Shown here in pieces: positions 7,344 to 14,076 of a DNA stretch of 21,362 nt. Each line of letters opens with the position of its first letter. The first letter of the stretch is position 1. Below the pieces are notes generated by a model. The model was not told the origin of the DNA and searched no databases. It saw only the letters and a program-made list of their open reading frames with translations. The position numbers were made by a program, and so were the translations under genes. The stretch lies in NCBI GenBank assembly GCA_965371355.1, contig CBDUYD010000031.1:1-21362 (forward strand), written 5' to 3'. The stretch is from JASJHI01 sp965371355. GTDB taxonomy: Bacteria; Actinomycetota; Acidimicrobiia; Acidimicrobiales; Ilumatobacteraceae.

Positions 7344-7349
7344 AAGATA
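7344..7349 (-). promoter_or_regulatory. Candidate -10 box for a leaderless CaiB-family mRNA
   Basis: Minus-strand TATCTT (7349-7344) fits TAnnnT and is followed by 6 nt and then the ATG at 7337. This spacing puts the transcription start at or next to the start codon. No Shine-Dalgarno sequence is present, which agrees. Confidence 0.4.
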
Positions 7350-7390
7350 GGCGATGACCGTCCCGATGGAGTCGACGCGTCGGCCGTTTG

Positions 7391-7396
7391 TAGTCT
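7391..7396 (+). promoter_or_regulatory. Candidate -10 box for the FAD monooxygenase operon
   Basis: TAGTCT (7391-7396) fits TAnnnT. Six nt later is ATG 7403, which opens an 11-codon frame (7403-7438) overlapping the monooxygenase start in another frame. The monooxygenase itself would use ATG 7417 with GAGG eight nt upstream. Confidence 0.35.
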
Positions 7397-7402
7397 GCGG
7401 GA

Positions 7403-7438
7403 ATGAGGCCAACCACATGGGTGTGCGCATGGATGTGA
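7403..7438 (+). CDS. Possible leaderless 11-codon upstream ORF
   Basis: ATG 7403 to TGA 7436-7438 encodes MRPTTWVCAWM. It begins exactly where a leaderless transcript from TAGTCT (7391-7396) would start, and it overlaps the first codons of the monooxygenase in another frame. If translated it could couple or tune expression of the main gene. There is no homology evidence; it may be chance. Confidence 0.2.
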   Translation: MRPTTWVCAWM

Positions 7439-8877
7439 CCATCACCGGAGGCGGGATCGCGGGGCTCGCGTCGGCACTCGACCTGGCTCGGCGGGGGCAT
7501 CGGATAACCGTCTTGGAGCGTGACGACACGCCGATGCCGGCGACCGCGGACGCGGCGTTCGAGTGGGATCGTCGCGGTGCGCCCCAGGTCCGACACAGTC
7601 ACGCCTTCCTCGCCCGGCTGCGGAACCTCCTGCGCGACAATCATCCCGACGTGCTCGAGGCGCTGCTGGCCGAAGGGGCCAGCGAGATGCGGATCGGCGA
7701 CATGCTGCCCGAGACGATGGAGTCGTGGGAGCACGAGCCCGGCGACGACGAGTTGACCATGATCGCGTGCCGCCGCACCACGTTCGAGTGGATCCTGCGC
7801 CGCGCGGCGATGGCAGAAGACGGCGTGACGTTCCGTACCGGAACCGCGGTGACCGGGCTCGTCGCCGACGACAAGGAGGACGGCATTCCAGTGGTCACCG
7901 CCGTGCGACTCGCCGACGGAAGTACGGTCGAGTCCGATCTGATGGTGTCGGCCACCGGCCGTCGGAGCGCGACGCCCGAATGGCTCGCGGAGATCGGCGC
8001 ACGAGAGGTCACCGAAACGGTCGAGGACACGGGCATCGTCTACGCCAGCCGCTTCTACCGGCTGCGCCCCGGCGCGGATGTGCCCCCTCGCACGGGGCCG
8101 ATCGGCGGCGACCTCGGCTATGTCAAGTACGGCACCTTCGTCGGTGACAACCGCACGTTCTCGGTGACGCTCGCAGTGCCGTCCCAGGACGACGAGCTGC
8201 GCCGCAGGCTGTCCGATCCGGATGTATTCGACACCGCTGCGCGTTCGCTGACCGCGACGGCCCCCTGGCTCGACGGCCGCGCGGTGCCGTTGATGCCCGA
8301 CGTCCACATGATGGCCCGCCTGCTCAACAAGTGGAGTGACTACGTCGTCGATTCGGAGCCGGTCGCGATCGGTCTGGTGCCGATCGGCGATGCCGCCGTC
8401 TGCACCAACCCGCTGTACGGGAGGGGCTGCAGCATCGCCTACTGGAGCGCGCACCTTCTGACGCTGGCCATCGATCAGCACCCGGACGATCCGCGCGGTA
8501 TCGCCCTCGCCTACGACGAGGCGCTGCGCGCGGAGATCCATCCCTGGTATCGGGCATCGGTCGAGCAGGACCGCGAGGCGCGCCGCGTCGCGGCGGCGAT
8601 GCTCGTCGGCGAGGATCCGTATGCCGACGCGTCCGACCCGCGGTCGATCACGCGGTCGATATTCAAGGACGGTCTGGCTCCGGCGCTGCGAGTCGACCCG
8701 GTCGTGCTCCGCGGTTTCTTCAGGAACTTCAACCTGTTGACGCCGCCCGACGCCCTGCTCGCCGACGCCGACTTCGGCGCACGTGTATTCGCAGTGCTCG
8801 AGAGAAGGCACGAGCTGCCGCCCCCGTCGCCGCTCGGCCCCGACACCCGCGAAGAGTTCCTCGCCCTCCTTCCGTGA
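7417..8877 (+). CDS. FAD-dependent monooxygenase/oxidoreductase
   Basis: 486 residues. The N-terminus has the dinucleotide-binding fold DVTITGGGIAGLASALDLARRGHRITVLERDD (GGGIAG 11-16, Glu34 for the FAD ribose). A middle SATGRRS segment (178-184) and the FAD-contact motif VPIGDAAVCTNPLYGRG (321-337, Gly-Asp at 324-325) follow. This is the arrangement of the PHBH-like flavoprotein monooxygenases and halogenase/geranylgeranyl-reductase relatives, which are cytosolic. The conserved His-rich QVRHSHAFLARLRNLL segment (58-72) is typical of a subgroup usually annotated only as FAD-dependent oxidoreductase. Substrate unknown. ATG 7417 is preferred because GAGG lies 8 nt upstream; ATG 7429 is possible. 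The DUF3179 gene follows 24 nt after the stop, suggesting one operon. Confidence 0.8.
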   Translation: MGVRMDVTITGGGIAGLASALDLARRGHRITVLERDDTPMPATADAAFEWDRRGAPQVRHSHAFLARLRNLLRDNHPDVLEALLAEGASEMRIGDMLPETMESWEHEPGDDELTMIACRRTTFEWILRRAAMAEDGVTFRTGTAVTGLVADDKEDGIPVVTAVRLADGSTVESDLMVSATGRRSATPEWLAEIGAREVTETVEDTGIVYASRFYRLRPGADVPPRTGPIGGDLGYVKYGTFVGDNRTFSVTLAVPSQDDELRRRLSDPDVFDTAARSLTATAPWLDGRAVPLMPDVHMMARLLNKWSDYVVDSEPVAIGLVPIGDAAVCTNPLYGRGCSIAYWSAHLLTLAIDQHPDDPRGIALAYDEALRAEIHPWYRASVEQDREARRVAAAMLVGEDPYADASDPRSITRSIFKDGLAPALRVDPVVLRGFFRNFNLLTPPDALLADADFGARVFAVLERRHELPPPSPLGPDTREEFLALLP

Positions 8878-8901
8878 CCTGAACACGGACGGTGGCTCGG
8901 C

Positions 8902-9993
8902 GTGGGGAAGAACCATCCGCCGCAGGGTGTTTCATTCCATATCGGTTCACTCGCCCTCCGACGTCGATGGTGGCTGCTCCCGGCCGCCGGCCTCATCGTC
9001 TTGGCGCTCGTCTGGGCGCTGGTCGTCGAGAGGGCGTCAACCGGCGCTCCCGACGACGGGATCCGCGCCGATCCGCACGACGTGTACAGCCCCGTGGCCG
9101 CCGGCGAATCACTTCCCCACGGATTCTTCCAGGTGCTCCCGCGCGACTTCATCGCGCCGGTCTACGAACCCGAGTTCGTCGATGCGTCCGCCGTCGAATG
9201 GCCCGATGACACCGATGTGATCGGTGTCGTGCTCGGCGACGAGGCGAAGGCGTATCCGATCAGCCTGCTCAACAGTCGGGAGATGGTCGTCGATCGCATC
9301 GCCGACGTGCCGATCCTCGTGACGTGGTGTCCGCTGTGCGGGACGGCGCTCGTCCACCGCCGCGAGGTGAACGGCGAGACACTGACCTTCGGGGTGCAGG
9401 GAGCGCTGTTCATGAATGCGATGACCTGGTGGGATCACGTCACAGGGAGTATCTGGAGTCAGCCGCTGGGCGAAGCGATCGCCGGGCCACTGCTGGGTGA
9501 GACCGTCGAACTGTTCCCATCGGAGTTCACGACGTGGGGAGCATGGCGTGGCGCGAATCCCGACACGCTGGCGCTCGACGCCCCTGGCGTGGCGACGGGG
9601 TTCGATCTCGGCGATCTGTTCATCGTCGTCGACCTCGGCGAGGATGTGCGGGCATATCCGGTGTCGGATCTCCGCCGGGTCGGTGTCGTGAACGACGTCG
9701 TCGCCGGGGCCGAGATCGCCGTCGTCAGCGATCCGACCGATCCCGATCGCTGGGCGGTCTTCTCGCGCCGCGTCGGCGGTGTCGTGGTCGAGCTGGAAAT
9801 CGCCGGCGAAGTGCTCCGAGATCGCGTCACGGGCACCACATTCCACCCCGCCCGAGGCACCGGGCTGGATGGGGAATTGCGCGACGCGAGGCTTTCCCGC
9901 CTGCCCGCGTTCACGACGTTTCCCGGTGGCGGCCCGACGAAGGTGCCGATCTTCGAGGCGTTCTGGCCCGACGGGACGGTCTGGCGACCCTGA
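8902..9993 (+). CDS. DUF3179-family membrane-anchored protein
   Basis: 363 residues with a basic N-terminus, one transmembrane segment (about 24-42) and a long extracytoplasmic part. The hallmarks of DUF3179 are clear: an AYPISLLNSREMVVDRIADVPILVTWCPLCGTALVHRR segment with CPLC at 143-146, then LTFGVQGALFMNAMTWWDHVTGSIWSQPLGEAIAGPLLG. The first of these is broken here only for description. The family is widespread and uncharacterised; its Cys pair and Trp/Asp-rich motif suggest metal or redox binding, but no reaction is established. A second AYPVSDLRRVGVVNDVVAG segment near 252-270 resembles the first half of the core motif, hinting at an internal duplication. The start is GTG at 8902, 24 nt after the monooxygenase stop. 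Confidence 0.85.
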   Translation: MGKNHPPQGVSFHIGSLALRRRWWLLPAAGLIVLALVWALVVERASTGAPDDGIRADPHDVYSPVAAGESLPHGFFQVLPRDFIAPVYEPEFVDASAVEWPDDTDVIGVVLGDEAKAYPISLLNSREMVVDRIADVPILVTWCPLCGTALVHRREVNGETLTFGVQGALFMNAMTWWDHVTGSIWSQPLGEAIAGPLLGETVELFPSEFTTWGAWRGANPDTLALDAPGVATGFDLGDLFIVVDLGEDVRAYPVSDLRRVGVVNDVVAGAEIAVVSDPTDPDRWAVFSRRVGGVVVELEIAGEVLRDRVTGTTFHPARGTGLDGELRDARLSRLPAFTTFPGGGPTKVPIFEAFWPDGTVWRP

Positions 9994-10000
9994 GACCCGG

Positions 10001-10086
10001 GTCGTCAACGAGTATCCGCCTGCTCCCCGCAACCCGCGACGGCCTGTCGAAGCCGGCCGGGGGCATTGCGGGTACTCGATGACGGC
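10001..10086 (+). terminator. Long 86-nt hairpin between convergent genes
   Basis: Left arm 10001-10019 and right arm 10068-10086 pair over 19 positions: 16 Watson-Crick pairs, two G-U wobbles (10002/10085 and 10015/10072) and one A-A mismatch (10008/10079). Further pairing exists inside (TGCTCCC with GGGGGCA; CGGC with GCCG). It fills nearly all of the 98-bp gap between the DUF3179 and mazF stops. The wobbles pair only in plus-strand RNA, so it favours folding in the DUF3179 transcript. There is no U-tract; it may be a structural terminator or 3'-end stabiliser. Confidence 0.55.
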
Positions 10087-10091
10087 GCGTC

Positions 10092-10418
10092 TCAACCGCA
10101 GTCGGTAGCGACCTCGAGTGCGGCGCAGACCTCCCGCATGCGCGAACCGCTGAGCGTGCCCATCCGCTCGACGAGCACGGCGATCGACACCGACTCGACC
10201 GAGTCGAGGTTGACCGCGCTGCGATGTCCGATCGGGTCTTCGCCAGGCTCGAGAATGACCTCGCTCGGCAGGTCCCGAACGGTTGTCGTGCATGGAGCGA
10301 TCAGTGCGCGCCGCAGCCTCGGGATGGCGGCATCGCGAGACAACACCACGACCGGTCGACGGCCGATGTCGGGTGGCTCGCACCACCACATTTCGCCCCG
10401 CCTCGGCACATCGGTCAC
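10092..10418 (-). CDS. mazF: MazF/PemK-family endoribonuclease toxin
   Basis: 108 residues, the normal MazF length. Family landmarks are RRGEMWWCEPPDIGRRPVVVLSRDAA at the start, APCTTTVRDLPSEV in the middle (the conserved Thr strand that lines the active site), and HRSAVNLDSVESV followed by a closing helix. MazF toxins cleave single-stranded RNA at short sequences and are neutralised by their antitoxin. The start is GTG at 10418, which overlaps the antitoxin TGA as GTGA, so the two are translationally coupled with antitoxin first. It converges with the DUF3179 gene across the long hairpin. Confidence 0.85.
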   Translation of the reverse strand: MTDVPRRGEMWWCEPPDIGRRPVVVLSRDAAIPRLRRALIAPCTTTVRDLPSEVILEPGEDPIGHRSAVNLDSVESVSIAVLVERMGTLSGSRMREVCAALEVATDCG

Positions 10419-10654
10419 GTCGCTGCCGCCGCCTTGCGAAACGACTCGAGATCGCCCCACTCGTCGGGCTGATCGATCGGATGGGAGCGATAGGCGGTCT
10501 CGTACGCCTCGTCGATCTCGGCTGAACGGAGGCGCGCCAGCAGCGCCGTCAAGGCCTCGTCGATGAGCTGGGCGTCGGTCGTACCGGTGCTCGCCCTTCG
10601 GGCATGCTCGAGGAGGTCGTTGTCAACGGTGGTGCTGATGCGGGTCCGAGCCAT
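10415..10654 (-). CDS. mazE: MazE-type ribbon-helix-helix antitoxin
   Basis: 79 residues. The N-terminus (MARTRISTTVDNDLLEHARRAS) has the alternating pattern of a ribbon-helix-helix DNA-binding strand, followed by helices containing TDAQLIDEALTALLARL. The acidic C-terminal tail (EIDEAYETAYRSHPIDQPDEWGDL is the region, residues 46-69) is where such antitoxins wrap the toxin. It would repress its own promoter and block MazF. The start is ATG 10654. A TATCGT box (minus strand 10674-10669) lies 14 nt upstream, so it may have its own promoter even though the XdhC stop is only 35 nt upstream. Confidence 0.75.
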   Translation of the reverse strand: MARTRISTTVDNDLLEHARRASTGTTDAQLIDEALTALLARLRSAEIDEAYETAYRSHPIDQPDEWGDLESFRKAAAAT

Positions 10655-10689
10655 GGCATGAGTGTGCCACGATAATGCCACCGCCGCGA

Positions 10690-11499
10690 TCAGGAGTGGA
10701 TGGCGCCGGTGCCGTCGCGCAGCGATGACACGTCGCGGCCGGTGCGGCGGGCGATGATCTCCGCGCAGATCGAGACCGCGGTCTCCTCCGGGGTCCGGGC
10801 ACCGATGTCGAGTCCGATCGGCGACATCAGCCGCCCGAGTTCGTCCGAACTGCTCACGCCGACATCGGCGAGCCGTTCCATCCGCTTCGCATGGGTCGTG
10901 CGCGACCCCATCACACCGATGTAGCCGACCTCGGTCGCGAGCGCGCCCTGCACGGCGGGAACATCGAACTTCGGGTCGTGGGTGAGGATGCAGACCGCGT
11001 CGCGCGGCCCGAGTTCGTCGCCGTGTTCCTCGAAGACCGGGGTCGGCCAGGTGACCTTGACCTCGTCGGCCATCGGGAAACGCCGGCGCGTGGCGAACAC
11101 CTCGCGGGCGTCGCACACCGTGACCCGGTAGCCCAGCACCTTCGCGACGCGGGCGAGCGAGGCGGTGAAGTCGACCGCGCCGAAGATCCACATCTGGGGC
11201 GGGGGCGCGTGCGATTCGATGAAGACGCTGATCGTGGGTTGATCGACGAGGTCCTCCGGGGTCGTCTCGCCGGCCGGGCCGTAGTTGCGCACCCCCGAGC
11301 GGGCTGCCTCGAGTTCGGCGAGCGCGTCACGGGCGACGACACGATCGAGTTCGGGATGTCCGAGCGTGCCCTCCGAAACACCGTCCGGTTCGACCAACAG
11401 CTTGGCTCCGACATTCGGCCCGTCGATGACGGTGGCGAGTGCGACCGGAGAGTCGGTGCGGAGGTGTTGGGCGTAGCGCTCGAACAGGGGGCCGGTCAC
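10690..11499 (-). CDS. XdhC/CoxI-family molybdenum hydroxylase maturation protein
   Basis: 269 residues. An N-terminal XdhC/CoxI-like part (PVALATVIDGPNVGAKLLV, EGTLGHPELD) is followed by a Rossmann-type XdhC C-domain: MWIFGAVDFTASLARV (103-118), LGYRVTVCDAREVFATRRRFP (122-142), CILTHDPKFDVPAVQ and YIGVMGSRTTHAKRMERL (193-210). XdhC proteins bind the Mo cofactor, help add the terminal sulfido ligand and hand it to xanthine or CO dehydrogenase-type enzymes. The usual GAGHVG loop is replaced by GAVDFT, a variant I associate with actinobacterial CoxI-like proteins. The start is GTG at 11499, overlapping the preceding TGA as GTGA. It likely serves the coxSLM enzyme in this window. Confidence 0.85.
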   Translation of the reverse strand: MTGPLFERYAQHLRTDSPVALATVIDGPNVGAKLLVEPDGVSEGTLGHPELDRVVARDALAELEAARSGVRNYGPAGETTPEDLVDQPTISVFIESHAPPPQMWIFGAVDFTASLARVAKVLGYRVTVCDAREVFATRRRFPMADEVKVTWPTPVFEEHGDELGPRDAVCILTHDPKFDVPAVQGALATEVGYIGVMGSRTTHAKRMERLADVGVSSSDELGRLMSPIGLDIGARTPEETAVSICAEIIARRTGRDVSSLRDGTGAIHS

Positions 11500-11813
11500 C
11501 AGTCGAGTTCCTCGATGAAGAGGTGGATCGTGCCGCCACACGTGAGTCCGACAGCGAAGGCCTCGTCGTCGGAGTAGCCGAACGTCACGACGCCGGCCTC
11601 GCGTTCGCCGCCGAGGATCGCCAGCGCTTCACCGACCACGGCGCCCTCGACGCAACCGCCGCTCACGCTGCCGGCGACCTCGCCGTTGTCGTTGACCACC
11701 ATCGCCGCCCCGGGATCGCGGGGTCCGGATCCTTCGATGTCGACCACGCGGGCGACCGCGATCCGGTGACCGTCTGCCTGCCAGCGTGTGATGTCGTCGA
11801 GCAGATCGTGCAT
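11496..11813 (-). CDS. Small XdhC N-domain (XdhC/CoxI) protein
   Basis: 105 residues, a stand-alone XdhC_CoxI domain. Landmarks are VARVVDIEGSGPRDPGAAMVV (21-41), AGSVSGGCVEGAVV (47-60) and the end GLTCGGTIHLFIE (89-101). In full-length XdhC this domain precedes the Rossmann domain; here it is a separate gene coupled to the following XdhC/CoxI gene by a GTGA overlap. The two products probably work as a complex in Mo-cofactor maturation. ATG 11813 is preceded by AGGAGG with good spacing, one of the strongest ribosome binding sites here. It follows the VWA gene by 28 nt. Confidence 0.85.
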   Translation of the reverse strand: MHDLLDDITRWQADGHRIAVARVVDIEGSGPRDPGAAMVVNDNGEVAGSVSGGCVEGAVVGEALAILGGEREAGVVTFGYSDDEAFAVGLTCGGTIHLFIEELDW

Positions 11814-11841
11814 CGTGTCCTCCTGATCTCGAACCGTCGGC

Positions 11842-13005
11842 TCAAGGTTGCCGGATCACCCGGGTCAATTCCTCCATCGCGGCGACCGAATGCCCCTCGA
11901 CGAAGTCGTCGACATGGGGGAGCGCGGCGGACATCCCCCGGGCGAGGGGTGCGTACCCGGGCGAGACCTTGAGCGGATTGACCCAGATCAGGCGGTGCGT
12001 GACCCGGTGGAGGCGCTGCATCTGCTCGGCCAGTTCGTCGGGATCACCGCGGTCCCAGCCGTCGGAGAGGATGACGACGATCGAGTTCCGGGCGAGCCCG
12101 CGTACGCCCCATTCGTCGTTGAACACCCGGAGCCCCGCGCCGAGGCGGGTGCCGCCGCTCCAGTCGGCCACGCGATGGCCGGCGGCCTCGAGCGCCACGT
12201 CGGGATCGCGGCTGCCGAGTTCGCGGGTGATGCGGGTGAGCTGGGTGCCGAGGGTGAACGCCTCGACCTTCTGGCGTCCGGCGACCGCCGCGTGCACGAA
12301 GCGCAGCAGGGCGCGTGCGTACGGCTCCATCGATCCGCTCACGTCGAGGACGAGTACCAGCCGTCGAAGCCGGGTGCTGTGTTCGCGGTGATGCAGTTCG
12401 ATCGGCTCACCGCCCGCACGGATGGCGGCCCTGACCGTGCGGCGCATGTCGGGCCATGCGGTCGTGCGGCGTGACGGGCCGAGGCGCAGCGAGGAACGCG
12501 GTGAGCCGACGAGGCGGAGGTGGGCCATCAACTCGTGGGCCTGGTCGAGCTCGTCGTCGGTGTAGTCGGCGAAGTCCTTGTGGCGGAGGATCTCGGTCGC
12601 CGAGAAGCGCAGCTCGATCGTCGGTTCGTCGGTCGATTCGGCCGTGTCGCCATCATCGTCGGAGTCGGGATCGTCTTGGGCGTCGACGGCGATCGTCACC
12701 TCGAGCGGTGGTTCCGGCTCGTCGTCGGCGCCCGGTGGAACGCGGTGCTCGAAGAACACGGCGAACGCGCGGTCGTACAGTGCGGTGTCCTCCGGTCGGC
12801 GGACGAGCGTCGCGCGGCCGACCCAGTAGGTGGTCGAACGGTCGGTGAGTCCCGTCGTGGCGAGCGCCTCGGCGTAGGTGTTGGTGCAGCTCATCGGCAC
12901 GGGGAGACCGGCGCCGCGCAGCACCCGGCTGAAGGCGACCGCGATCGACGCCGGATCGGCGTCGCGATCCTCGACCCGTCCGGAGCGTTGATCGGTCGCG
13001 TTCAG
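11842..13005 (-). CDS. VWA-domain protein, CoxE-like
   Basis: The C-terminal half is a von Willebrand A domain with a MIDAS motif DVSGSM (221-226 in this numbering), a second metal contact in SGGTRLG and ILSDGWDRGDP. CoxE-type proteins act with a MoxR/CoxD AAA+ ATPase to mature the Mo-Cu or Mo active site of CO-dehydrogenase-family enzymes. The first conventional start (GTG 12924) would cut off an N-terminal helix reading DPASIAVAFSRVLRGAGLPV, which resembles the start of homologues. No ATG, GTG or TTG lies upstream in frame. CTG at 13005 overlaps the moxR TGA as CTGA, the same geometry as other overlaps here, so I chose it (387 residues; 360 from GTG). A low-complexity acidic insert (DDPDSDDDGD) lies mid-protein. 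Confidence 0.8.
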   Translation of the reverse strand: MNATDQRSGRVEDRDADPASIAVAFSRVLRGAGLPVPMSCTNTYAEALATTGLTDRSTTYWVGRATLVRRPEDTALYDRAFAVFFEHRVPPGADDEPEPPLEVTIAVDAQDDPDSDDDGDTAESTDEPTIELRFSATEILRHKDFADYTDDELDQAHELMAHLRLVGSPRSSLRLGPSRRTTAWPDMRRTVRAAIRAGGEPIELHHREHSTRLRRLVLVLDVSGSMEPYARALLRFVHAAVAGRQKVEAFTLGTQLTRITRELGSRDPDVALEAAGHRVADWSGGTRLGAGLRVFNDEWGVRGLARNSIVVILSDGWDRGDPDELAEQMQRLHRVTHRLIWVNPLKVSPGYAPLARGMSAALPHVDDFVEGHSVAAMEELTRVIRQP

Positions 13006-13907
13006 GTGCCCAAGCCCTTCTCGAAGGCCTGTTTCACGATGTCGGCGACTCCGTGCTGCTCGACGCGCTGGTGGTCTTCACGGTACTTGAGCACCGTGCC
13101 GAGCGTGGTCGCGACGACCTGCTCGTCGAGTTCCTGCGCTCCGAGGCGTCCGAGCGCCGTCGCCCAGTCGATCGTCTCGGCGACACCGGGCGGTTTGTAG
13201 AGATTGAGGTCGCGCAGCGCCTCGACGGCGGCGGAGACCTGCCGGGCGAGTTCGTCGCTCACCGCAGGAACCCGCAACTTGACGATCGCCACCTCGCGTT
13301 CGAAGTCCGGGTGCTCGACCCAGTGGTACAGGCAGCGCCGCTTGAGCGCATCGTGGACGTCGCGGGTGCGGTTCGAGGTGAGCACGACGAGCGGTGGGCG
13401 GTCGGCTCGGAACACTCCGACCTCGGGAACGGTGATCTGGTAGTCGGAGAGCACTTCGAGCAGGTAGGCCTCGAACTCGTCGTCGGCGCGGTCGATCTCG
13501 TCGATCAGCAGCACGGGCGGCGGACCTTCGACCGGCTCGATCGCACGCAGCAGCGCCCGCTTGATCAGGAAGCGCTCTCCGTACAGCTCGGCCTCGAGTG
13601 CATCCGACGACATCGACAGCGTCTCGCCGGTCGCCTCGGCCGCGCGCAGGTGGAGGAGCTGGCGGGCGTAGTCCCAGTCGTAGACGGCCTGGGAGGCGTC
13701 GATTCCCTCGTAGCACTGGAGCCTGATGAGCTCGCCGCCGGAAGCCGCGGCCATCGCCTTGGCGAGTTCGGTCTTGCCGACCCCCGCCTCGCCCTCGAGG
13801 AGCAGCGGGCGGTTCAGAGTGGTGGCCAGGAAGACAGCGGTGGCTATGCCCTCGTCGGGAAGGTAGCCCTGCTCGGACAGGGCGCTCGCGACGTCATCCG
13901 GTGTCAT
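13002..13907 (-). CDS. MoxR-family AAA+ ATPase, CoxD-like
   Basis: 301 residues. Walker A is GEAGVGKT (39-46), Walker B LLIDEID (133-139) and sensor 1 TSNRTRD (177-183). Arg residues in ALKRRCLYHWVEHPDF (187-202) match the MoxR arginine region. The tail region DLNLYKPPGVAETIDWATAL is typical of the MoxR subgroup paired with CoxE/VWA genes. These ATPases act as chaperones that insert or rework metal cofactors in CO-dehydrogenase-type enzymes. The start is ATG 13907, 7 nt after a TATCGT box, so the mRNA may be leaderless; a longer frame to 13970 lacks homology. It is first in the unit moxR-VWA-xdhC(N)-xdhC, with mazEF after it. Confidence 0.9.
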   Translation of the reverse strand: MTPDDVASALSEQGYLPDEGIATAVFLATTLNRPLLLEGEAGVGKTELAKAMAAASGGELIRLQCYEGIDASQAVYDWDYARQLLHLRAAEATGETLSMSSDALEAELYGERFLIKRALLRAIEPVEGPPPVLLIDEIDRADDEFEAYLLEVLSDYQITVPEVGVFRADRPPLVVLTSNRTRDVHDALKRRCLYHWVEHPDFEREVAIVKLRVPAVSDELARQVSAAVEALRDLNLYKPPGVAETIDWATALGRLGAQELDEQVVATTLGTVLKYREDHQRVEQHGVADIVKQAFEKGLGT

Positions 13908-13914
13908 CGTTGCG

Positions 13915-13920
13915 ACGATA
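13915..13920 (-). promoter_or_regulatory. Candidate -10 box for leaderless moxR operon mRNA
   Basis: Minus-strand TATCGT (13920-13915) lies 7 nt before ATG 13907. No Shine-Dalgarno sequence precedes the ATG, as expected for a leaderless message. Confidence 0.4.
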
Positions 13921-13978
13921 CCGGAGCGCCCGCAACCCGTCCCGATCGGCCCGGGCGGATCGCGGCGCACGACGGCCA

Positions 13979-14058
13979 GCGCGTTCTCGACGTGATTCCC
14001 GTCGGAAGTCGACGGGATTGCCGTCGAGACGCGGGATTGTGATGGCGGGAGAACGCGC
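13979..14058. promoter_or_regulatory. Nested inverted repeats in the moxR/SDR divergent gap
   Basis: Three concentric dyads share a centre near 14007-14018: GCGCGTTCTC (13979-13988) with GAGAACGCGC (14049-14058), CTCGACG (13986-13992) with CGTCGAG (14022-14028), and TCCCGTCG (13997-14004) with CGACGGGA (14010-14017). The first two overlap and cannot all form at once. The site lies between the two candidate -10 boxes (13915-13920 and 14065-14070), where a shared regulator or a cruciform would sit. No regulator gene is nearby. Confidence 0.5.
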
Positions 14059-14064
14059 AGCGCC

Positions 14065-14070
14065 TACGGT
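14065..14070 (+). promoter_or_regulatory. Candidate -10 box for leaderless SDR mRNA
   Basis: TACGGT (14065-14070) fits TAnnnT and is 6 nt before ATG 14077. No Shine-Dalgarno sequence is present between them. Confidence 0.4.
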
Positions 14071-14076
14071 CAGTCC

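Noticed and set aside
5988..7406. 472-codon plus-strand open frame opposite the CaiB gene
   Set aside because: Antisense shadow; Arg/Val/Glu-rich with no motif, while the minus strand shows clear family motifs.
7342..8916. 524-codon minus-strand open frame opposite the FAD monooxygenase
   Set aside because: Arg/His-rich antisense frame with no domain; the plus strand carries the FAD motifs.
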